Source: Verrucomicrobiota bacterium
Lineage (GTDB): Bacteria; Verrucomicrobiota; Verrucomicrobiia; Opitutales; Opitutaceae
Length of the DNA: 64,000 nucleotides
NCBI GenBank assembly: GCA_019510185.1
Contig: JAEKKV010000011.1
Coordinates: 1-64,000 of the forward strand
Direction of reading: 5' to 3'
The number at the start of each line of letters is the position of its first letter. Positions within the stretch are counted from its first letter, which is position 1. This document shows, piece by piece, positions 58,372 to 64,000 of the stretch. Below the pieces are notes generated by a model. The model saw only the letters and a program-made list of their open reading frames with translations. It did no database searches and was not told the DNA's origin. Both the position numbers and the translations under genes were made by a program.

Positions 58372-59880
58372 ATGTCCAAGACGCACTCCGACATCGGACT
58401 CATCGGCCTCGCCGTGATGGGTCAAAATCTCGCCCTCAACATCGCCGACCACGGCTTCCAAATCTCGGTTTACAACCGCACGGTTGAAAAAACCGAGAAG
58501 TTCGTCGCCGAAAATCCCAACACGCCCGGCGGCCTCGTGGGCACCAAGACGCTGGAAGAATTCGTCCAGTCCATCGCCCTCCCCCGCAAGATCGTCATCC
58601 TCGTGCAGGCCGGCAAGGCCACGGACGCCGTCATCGACGGTCTCCTCCCCCTGCTCGCCCCCAACGATATCGTGATCGACGGCGGCAACGCCCTCTGGAC
58701 CGATACCATCCGCCGCGAAAAGGCGCTTAAGGAAAAAGGCTTCCGCTTCATCGGTTCCGGCGTGTCCGGCGGCGAAGAAGGCGCCCGTTTCGGCCCGTCC
58801 CTCATGCCCGGCGGCGACAAGAGCTCTTGGGACGAGCTCAAGCCGATCTGGACCGCCATCGCGGCCAAGGTCGACAAGAAGACCGGCAAGCCCATCGCCG
58901 GCGCCAAGCCCGGCAAGCCCGTCAAGGGCGGCGTCCCCTGCACCACCTACATCGGTGAAAACGGCGCCGGCCACTATGTGAAGATGGTTCACAACGGCAT
59001 CGAATACGGCGACATGCAGATGATCTGCGAGGCCTACTCCCTCATGTCCGGCCTGCTCGGCCTCAAGCCCGCCGAGATGGGCGAGATCTTCTCCACCTGG
59101 AACAAGGGTTCCCTCGACAGCTTCCTCATCGAAATCACCGCCGACATCCTCAAGCAGAAGGATCCGGTCACGAAAAAGCCCTTCGTTGACATCGTCCTCG
59201 ACACCGCCGGCCAGAAGGGCACGGGCAAGTGGACCTCCGTCAATGCCCTCGACATGGGCGTGCCCGCCCCGACCGTCGCCGAGTCCGTCTTCGCCCGCTG
59301 CCTCTCCGCCATCAAGGACGAGCGCGTGGCCGCTTCCAAGGTCCTCAAGGGCCCGAAGATCAAGAAGGTCTCCCCCGCCAAGAAGAAGGCGCTCATCGCC
59401 GCCATTCACGACGCCCTCTACTGCTCGAAGATCTGCTCCTACGCCCAGGGCTTCCAACTCATGCGCACCGCGCAGGGCGAGTACGGCTGGAAACTCAACT
59501 TCGGCCAGATCGCCCAGATCTTCCGCGGCGGCTGCATCATCCGCGCGGCCTTCCTCCAGAAGATCACCGAGGCGTATGCTCGCAACCCGAAGCTCGCGAA
59601 CCTCCTCCTCGACCAATACTTCAACAAGACGATCCAGAAGGCCCAGACCAACTGGCGCAAGGTGATCAGCCTCGCGGTCGAAAACGGCATCAGCGTGCCG
59701 ACCTTCTCGTCGGCCCTCAGCTATTACGACGGCTACCGCTCGGCCCGCCTGCCGGCCAACCTGCTCCAGGCCCAGCGCGACTACTTCGGCGCCCACACCT
59801 ACGAGCGCGTGGACACCAAGCGCGGCAAGTTCTTCCACATCGACTGGCCCGAAGCCTCCCGCCCCCAGCTCGAAGCCTAA
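58372..59880 (+). CDS. gnd: 6-phosphogluconate dehydrogenase (decarboxylating)
   Basis: This 502-aa enzyme of the oxidative pentose phosphate pathway oxidises 6-phosphogluconate to ribulose-5-phosphate, yielding NAD(P)H. The dinucleotide fold is [20 protein letters not shown], followed by [37 protein letters not shown] and [20 protein letters not shown] (catalytic Lys and Glu region). The helical C-terminal domain has [40 protein letters not shown] and [20 protein letters not shown], then [20 protein letters not shown]. The Asn-Arg-Thr turn at the end of strand 2 ([12 protein letters not shown]) suits NADP. A strong terminator follows. Confidence 0.97.
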   Translation: MSKTHSDIGLIGLAVMGQNLALNIADHGFQISVYNRTVEKTEKFVAENPNTPGGLVGTKTLEEFVQSIALPRKIVILVQAGKATDAVIDGLLPLLAPNDIVIDGGNALWTDTIRREKALKEKGFRFIGSGVSGGEEGARFGPSLMPGGDKSSWDELKPIWTAIAAKVDKKTGKPIAGAKPGKPVKGGVPCTTYIGENGAGHYVKMVHNGIEYGDMQMICEAYSLMSGLLGLKPAEMGEIFSTWNKGSLDSFLIEITADILKQKDPVTKKPFVDIVLDTAGQKGTGKWTSVNALDMGVPAPTVAESVFARCLSAIKDERVAASKVLKGPKIKKVSPAKKKALIAAIHDALYCSKICSYAQGFQLMRTAQGEYGWKLNFGQIAQIFRGGCIIRAAFLQKITEAYARNPKLANLLLDQYFNKTIQKAQTNWRKVISLAVENGISVPTFSSALSYYDGYRSARLPANLLQAQRDYFGAHTYERVDTKRGKFFHIDWPEASRPQLEA

Positions 59881-59921
59881 AGCTTCCCAGCAGCGGCGGA
59901 GAGCCCGGCTCTTCGTTTCCC

Positions 59922-59952
59922 AAGGCGCGACCTCACCGGTCGCGCCTTTTTT
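59922..59952 (+). terminator. Rho-independent terminator after gnd
   Basis: AAGGCGCGACC and GGTCGCGCCTT form an 11-bp stem with a short TCACC loop, followed by TTTTTT. It lies 42 bp after the gnd stop. Confidence 0.9.
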
Positions 59953-59993
59953 GGGTTTATTTTGGAATTTTTTTGAAAAACAGCTTGCACTAT

Positions 59994-60009
59994 ATAACTA
60001 GTCAACTAT
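59994..60009 (+). promoter_or_regulatory. Probable TetR operator upstream of tetR
   Basis: ATAACTAGTCAACTAT lies 12 bp before the tetR start. The same halves ATAACTA and GTCAACTAT recur upstream of the efflux genes (60708-60727), as expected for an autoregulated TetR repressor. A TTGCAC/-10-like pair overlaps it. Confidence 0.6.
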
Positions 60010-60021
60010 CAGTGTGGAATC

Positions 60022-60648
60022 ATGAGCCGCACATCCACCGCCAACGTCCGTCTGATGGCCGCCGCCATCGACCTCATGTGGGAGGAAAGCTATGGCGCGG
60101 TCACCATCGATGACATTTGCACGCGAGCGGAAGTGAAGAAGGGGAGTTTTTATTATTACTTCACGTCCAAGGCCGATCTCGCCGTGGCCGCCCTCGAACA
60201 CTTGTGGGCGGAAGAATGGAAACCCAGCATGGACAGCCAATTTTCCGCCACGGTCGAACCCCTCGCCCGACTGACGGGTTTCCTGGAGTCGATCTATCAT
60301 AAACAGACCCTCACCAAAGCCCGTTTCGGGAAGGTGCTGGGATGCCCCGTTTACTCGGTCGGCTCCGAAATCAGCACCCAGGAGACCGCGCTGTGCGCCA
60401 AAGCCCGGGAGATTGTCGGCCGCAAGCTTCGTTACTACGAATCCGCCATCCAAGAGGCCGTGGCCACCGGCGCCATCGAACCCTGCGACCCCGTCCAAAA
60501 GGCCCTCGCCTTGGTCGGCTTGATCGAAGGCCTCGTCGGCTACGCCCGCATGATGAACGATCCCGAAGCCCTGCGCGAATTGCCCGTCATGGGACTCGAA
60601 CTGCTCAAGGCCAAGCCGGCCGCACCCGCCGAACTGTCCCGCACCTGA
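60022..60648 (+). CDS. TetR/AcrR family transcriptional repressor
   Basis: This 208-aa regulator has an N-terminal helix-turn-helix (residues about 8-55): LMAAAIDLMWEESYGAVTID, DICTRAEVKKGSFYYYFTSK, ADLAVAALEHLWA. This carries the TetR signature F-YYHF-type end of helix 3. The C-terminal ligand-binding helical domain has FLESIYHKQTLTKARFGKVL, LCAKAREIVGRKLRYYESAI and LIEGLVGYARMMNDPEALRE. It probably represses the adjacent RND pump operon and itself through a shared motif found before both. The ligand is unknown. A terminator separates it from the pump genes. Confidence 0.93.
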   Translation: MSRTSTANVRLMAAAIDLMWEESYGAVTIDDICTRAEVKKGSFYYYFTSKADLAVAALEHLWAEEWKPSMDSQFSATVEPLARLTGFLESIYHKQTLTKARFGKVLGCPVYSVGSEISTQETALCAKAREIVGRKLRYYESAIQEAVATGAIEPCDPVQKALALVGLIEGLVGYARMMNDPEALRELPVMGLELLKAKPAAPAELSRT

Positions 60649-60665
60649 TTCCCCTTTCCCTTCCA

Positions 60666-60697
60666 CCGGCGCCGAGCCTGCTCGTCGCCGGTTTTTT
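60666..60697 (+). terminator. Terminator after tetR
   Basis: CCGGCG-CCGAG and CTCGT-CGCCGG form a long stem with one mismatch and a CCTG loop, followed by TTTTTT (60692-60697). It lies 18 bp after the tetR stop and before the second operator, so the pump genes need their own promoter. Confidence 0.85.
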
Positions 60698-60707
60698 AAT
60701 CCAATAA

Positions 60708-60727
60708 ATAACTAACAGGTCAACTAT
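60708..60727 (+). promoter_or_regulatory. Second operator copy upstream of the RND pump genes
   Basis: ATAACTAACAGGTCAACTAT carries the same two parts as the tetR-proximal site (ATAACTA and GTCAACTAT), here with four extra bases (ACAG) between them. It sits 46 bp before the adaptor start and after the tetR terminator, where pump repression would be exerted. Confidence 0.6.
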
Positions 60728-60773
60728 AAGGCAGGAGCCCGCCCCGTTCCGGTCCTTTTTTCCCTCACTTCCC

Positions 60774-61967
60774 ATGAAAACGCCCGCTGACTCCTCCCCG
60801 ACCCGCGCCACCGCACTCCGCCTCTCGTTGTATGTCGCCAGCCTCGCGCTGGTGGCAGGTGGTCTGGTGTACGCCACCACCCGCCTCACCGCGACCGAAC
60901 CGGCCGCGGCCGCCGCACCGGCGATGCCCGCGCCCAAGGTGACGGTTGCCCCGGTGGAGAAAAAACTCCTCGTGGACTACGAGGAAATCACCGGCCGCGT
61001 CGAGGCGACCGAGACCGTCGAACTTCGCGCCCGCGTCTCCGGGCATCTGGACGGCGTTCATTTTCAAGCAAGCCAGCTCGTACAAAAAGGCGATGTGCTC
61101 TTCACGATCGACCCGCGCTGGTATCAGGCCCAGTTCGACCTCGCCAACGCCCACGCCGAGGTCGCCGAACGCGAGGCGAAACGCGCCGGCGATCTACTCG
61201 CGGCCTCGGCGATTTCCAACGAGGAGGCCGAGGCCCGCCGCGCCCGCGCCGCCGAGGCCCGCGCCGCGTTGGCCACCGCCCGCCTCGATCTGGAACACAC
61301 CGCCGTGCGCGCCCCCATCTCCGGTCGCATCAGCCGGGCGTTTGTCACCGAGGGCAATCTCGTTTCCGGCTCCCCCGGCAACGCCACGCTGCTCACCACC
61401 ATCGTCTCGGTCGGCGACGCGTTCGTCTACGCCGATCTCGACGAAGCCTCCGTGCTCAAGTTCAACCGCCTCGCCCGCGAAGGCCGTCTCACCACCGAAA
61501 ACGGTCGCGTACCGGTCGATCTCCAGCTCGCCGACGAGTCCGGTTATCCGCGGCACGGCGTGATCGAGTCGACCGACAACCGGCTCAACCCGGCCACCGG
61601 TTCGCTCGTCCTGCGCATGTTGTTTTCCAATGCCGACGGCGCGCTTGTCCCCGGCCTCTTCGCCCGCGTGCGCGTGCCCGTGAGCGCGCCCCAGCCCGCG
61701 CTCCTGGTCAGCGAGCGCGCCATCGGCACGGATCAAAGCCAGAAATTCGTCCTCGCCGTCACCAAGGATCACACCGCCGTCTATCGCACGGTGAAACTCG
61801 GCGCCTTGTCCGGCGGAAAACGCGTGATCCTTTCCGGCCTCGAGGCCGACGATCAGGTCATCGTCAACGGACTCCAACGCGTCCGCCCCGGCATGACGGT
61901 CGATCCCGAAACCGCGGTCGCCGCTGCGCCCGCCTCACCTGCCGGCACCGCCGTCGCCACGCGCTGA
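60774..61967 (+). CDS. RND efflux periplasmic adaptor subunit (AcrA/MexE-like)
   Basis: This 397-aa membrane-fusion protein has an uncleaved or lipid-less N-terminal anchor (LRLSLYVASLALVAGGLVYA). The lipoyl/barrel-sandwich half is VTVAPVEKKLLVDYEEITGR, VELRARVSGHLDGVHFQASQ and LVQKGDVLFTIDPRWYQAQF. A helical hairpin follows (LANAHAEVAEREAKRAGDLL, ARRARAAEARAALATARLDL), then AVRAPISGRISRAFVTEGNL, NPATGSLVLRMLFSNADGAL and VPGLFARVRVPVSAPQPALL. It couples the inner-membrane RND pump to an outer-membrane channel. The MexE-type order and a TetR neighbour suggest a multidrug system. The pump gene starts 73 bp downstream. Confidence 0.93.
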   Translation: MKTPADSSPTRATALRLSLYVASLALVAGGLVYATTRLTATEPAAAAAPAMPAPKVTVAPVEKKLLVDYEEITGRVEATETVELRARVSGHLDGVHFQASQLVQKGDVLFTIDPRWYQAQFDLANAHAEVAEREAKRAGDLLAASAISNEEAEARRARAAEARAALATARLDLEHTAVRAPISGRISRAFVTEGNLVSGSPGNATLLTTIVSVGDAFVYADLDEASVLKFNRLAREGRLTTENGRVPVDLQLADESGYPRHGVIESTDNRLNPATGSLVLRMLFSNADGALVPGLFARVRVPVSAPQPALLVSERAIGTDQSQKFVLAVTKDHTAVYRTVKLGALSGGKRVILSGLEADDQVIVNGLQRVRPGMTVDPETAVAAAPASPAGTAVATR

Positions 61968-62040
61968 CGTTCACCGCACCGCCCTTCCCACAAGCCGCCT
62001 GTCGCGGTTTCCAGCCACTGCTTTGCCCGCTTCGCCCACC

Positions 62041-64000
62041 ATGAACTTTTCCGATTTCTTCATCAAACGCCCGATCTTCGCCGGCGTGCTCTCGATCATC
62101 ATCTTCCTCGTCGGCGCGATCTCGCTCTGGCGATTGCCCATCAGCGAATACCCCGAGGTCGTCCCGCCGACCGTCATCGTTCGCGCCGTCTATCCCGGCG
62201 CCAACCCCGCGACCATTTCCCAAACCGTCGCCGCCCCGCTCGAACAGGCGATCAACGGCGTCGAGAACTCGCTCTACATGGCCTCGCAGGCCACGAGCGA
62301 CGGCGTGATGACGCTCACCATCACGTTCAAGCTCGGCACCAATCTGGATAACGCCCAGGTGCAGGTGCAAAACCGCGTCGCCCAGGCCGACCCCAAGCTG
62401 CCCGAGGAAGTCCGCCGCCTCGGCGTCACCACGCTCAAGGCCTCCCCCGATTTGCTGATGGTCGTCCACCTCTTCTCGCCGGACAACCGCTACGACGACA
62501 TCTACGTGCGCAATTACGCCACGCTCCAGGTGCGCGACATCCTCGCCCGCCTTTCCGGTGTTGGCCAGGTGCGCATCTTCGGCTCGGGCGACTACGCCAT
62601 GCGCGTCTGGCTCGATCCCGACAAGGTCGCGGCCAAAGGCCTCACCGCCTCCGACATCGTCGCCGCCATTCGCGAGCAAAACGTCCAGGTCGCCGCCGGC
62701 TCCATCGGCAGCCAGCCGTCCCGCGCCACCGACACCGAGCTGCTCATCAACACCAAGGGCCGCCTCGCCAGCGAGGAGGAGTTCGGCGCGATCATCGTGA
62801 AGACCGGAACGAACGGCGAACGCGTGCGCCTCCGCGACGTCGCCCGCCTCGAACTCGGCGCATCCGAGTACGCGCTGCGCTCGCTGCTCAACAACAAGCC
62901 GGCCGTCGCCCTCCCCATCGCGCAGCTCCCCGGCTCCAACGCTATCGCCACCTCCGACGCCGTGCGCGCCACCATGAAGGAGCTGAAGAAGAATTTCCCC
63001 GACGGTCTCGACTACGACATCGTCTACGATCCGACGATCTTCGTGCGCAATTCCATCGAGGCGGTCGTCCACACTCTGCTGGAGGCGATCCTTCTCGTCG
63101 TGCTCGTGGTCATCCTGTTCCTGCAGACGTGGCGCGCCTCGATCATCCCGCTCGCCGCCGTGCCCGTCTCGCTTGTCGGCACGTTCGCGGTGCTCGGCGC
63201 GCTGGGCTTCTCGATCAACGCCCTCTCCCTCTTCGGCCTCGTGCTCGCCATCGGCATCGTGGTGGACGACGCCATCGTCGTGGTGGAAAACGTCGAGCGG
63301 AACATCGCCCTCGGCCGTTCGCCCGCGGAGGCGACCCGGCAGGCCATGCGCGAAGTCACCGGGCCGATCGTCGCGACCGCCCTCGTGCTCTCCGCCGTGT
63401 TCATCCCCACCGCGTTCATCAGCGGACTCACCGGCCAGTTCTACAAGCAGTTCGCCATCACCATCGCGATCTCGACCGTCATCTCCGCCTTCAACTCGCT
63501 CACGCTCTCGCCCGCCCTCAGCGCGCTGTTGCTGAAAGGCCACGACGCGCCCCGCGACGCGCTCACCCGCGGCATGGACTTCGCCTTCGGCTGGTTTTTC
63601 CGGCCCTTCAACCGCTTCTTCCGCTGGGCCTCGGAAAAATATTCCAACGGCGTCGCCCGCCTCCTCCGGCTGGCGGTGATCGCCCTGGTCGTGTATGCCG
63701 GCCTGCTCGGCGCCACCGCGCTGCTGTTCAAGAAGGTCCCGTCCGGCTTCGTGCCCACGCAGGACAAGCAGTACCTCGTCGCCTTCGCGCAACTGCCCGG
63801 CGCCGCCTCGCTCGAACGCTCCGACGCGGTCATCCGCCGCATGAGCGAGATCGCCCTGAAGCACCCCGGCGTCGCCAACGCCGTGGCGTTCCCCGGCCTC
63901 TCGATCAACGGCTTCACCAACTCGTCCAACAGCGGCATCGTGTTCGTCGCGCTCAAGCCCTTCGAGGAACGCAAGACGAAGGAACTCGGCGGCGCCGCCA
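62041..64000 (+). CDS. RND multidrug efflux permease (MexF/AcrB-like), 3' end outside window
   Basis: The frame stays open from ATG 62041 to the window end (653 codons seen; full-length HAE1 pumps have about 1040). The N-terminus NFSDFFIKRPIFAGVLSIII is the family start. It is followed by WRLPISEYPEVVPPTVIVRA, YPGANPATISQTVAAPLEQA and TFKLGTNLDNAQVQVQNRVA; the TM4 proton-relay Asp pair is in LAIGIVVDDAIVVVENVERN, then MREVTGPIVATALVLSAVFI and KKVPSGFVPTQDKQYLVAFA. It exports drugs or other amphiphiles by proton antiport. Codons and GC match the surroundings. An outer-membrane partner gene may follow beyond the window. Confidence 0.95.
   Translation, partial: MNFSDFFIKRPIFAGVLSIIIFLVGAISLWRLPISEYPEVVPPTVIVRAVYPGANPATISQTVAAPLEQAINGVENSLYMASQATSDGVMTLTITFKLGTNLDNAQVQVQNRVAQADPKLPEEVRRLGVTTLKASPDLLMVVHLFSPDNRYDDIYVRNYATLQVRDILARLSGVGQVRIFGSGDYAMRVWLDPDKVAAKGLTASDIVAAIREQNVQVAAGSIGSQPSRATDTELLINTKGRLASEEEFGAIIVKTGTNGERVRLRDVARLELGASEYALRSLLNNKPAVALPIAQLPGSNAIATSDAVRATMKELKKNFPDGLDYDIVYDPTIFVRNSIEAVVHTLLEAILLVVLVVILFLQTWRASIIPLAAVPVSLVGTFAVLGALGFSINALSLFGLVLAIGIVVDDAIVVVENVERNIALGRSPAEATRQAMREVTGPIVATALVLSAVFIPTAFISGLTGQFYKQFAITIAISTVISAFNSLTLSPALSALLLKGHDAPRDALTRGMDFAFGWFFRPFNRFFRWASEKYSNGVARLLRLAVIALVVYAGLLGATALLFKKVPSGFVPTQDKQYLVAFAQLPGAASLERSDAVIRRMSEIALKHPGVANAVAFPGLSINGFTNSSNSGIVFVALKPFEERKTKELGGAA

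Noticed and set aside
61864..63864. 666-codon frame antisense to the RND permease
   Set aside because: Composition (Asp/Gly/Glu/Arg rich) is that of a complementary frame; no domain is visible.

Overview
The window is high-GC chromosomal DNA from a Gram-negative bacterium, since it carries outer-membrane lipoproteins, TolC/RND exporters and periplasmic sensors. Gene content suggests a Verrucomicrobiota member, perhaps Opitutaceae: a propeller-type sensor, an SHD1-like domain protein, several LTxxQ periplasmic proteins, and YcfL/LpoB/COG3014 lipoproteins. This placement is inferred from family knowledge and was not tested. Nearly all of the window is ordinary, densely coding chromosome. There is one small A+T-rich relic zone at about 52.6-53.9 kb. 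No rRNA genes or CRISPR arrays were seen, and no complete insertion sequence.

Layout. 0-2 kb: the 5' part of a propeller sensor gene (minus) and a one-piece tmRNA gene (minus). 2-10 kb: tex; a fused hexapeptide acyltransferase with a divergent AraC regulator; hpf; glgA; a TerC-like membrane protein. 10-20 kb: AEC transporter, BaiN-like flavoprotein, two small LTxxQ periplasmic proteins, a mini-zincin, a SYLF protein, a VOC protein, an overlapping xthA - SET-domain - pncC run, a fungal-type cystathionine gamma-synthase homologue, a DUF167 protein and a MATE exporter. 20-26 kb: an envelope lipoprotein cluster (two YcfL-like proteins, LpoB-like, COG3014-like, CsgG-like, PEGA). 26-33 kb: a Sel1/coiled-coil/LysM protein with a recent internal duplication, ppnP, a membrane-anchored FKBP, a CNNM/CBS protein, an SHD1/STN-like protein, a PIG-L deacetylase and a nucleotidyltransferase.

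33-41.6 kb holds a tight beta-oxidation operon (acyl-CoA ligase, thiolase, FadJ-like, long acyl-CoA dehydrogenase), every junction being a 4-bp ATGA overlap, preceded by a patatin-type lipase. 41.8-50.2 kb is a Cu/Ag-type efflux operon (DUF3347-like protein, TolC, CusB-like with a metal-binding domain, CusA-like with the methionine triad). It continues into a CnrY-CnrX-CnrH-like surface-signalling module. This is the most striking system in the window: a membrane anti-sigma factor, a Cys/His-rich periplasmic sensor and an ECF sigma factor placed directly after the exporter genes.

50-55.4 kb: two sugar-modification genes, the A+T-rich relic with two small membrane proteins and degenerate direct repeats, a 33-bp copy of the 3' end of a tRNA(CAU), a two-domain class II aldolase whose second domain has lost its metal site, and the intact tRNA. 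55.5-64 kb: two membrane proteins, an unknown protein with kinase-like motifs, gnd, then a TetR regulator and a MexEF-like RND pump running off the end. A shared sequence motif precedes both the regulator and the pump genes. Long ORFs antisense to these genes are artefacts of codon-position GC bias and were left out.
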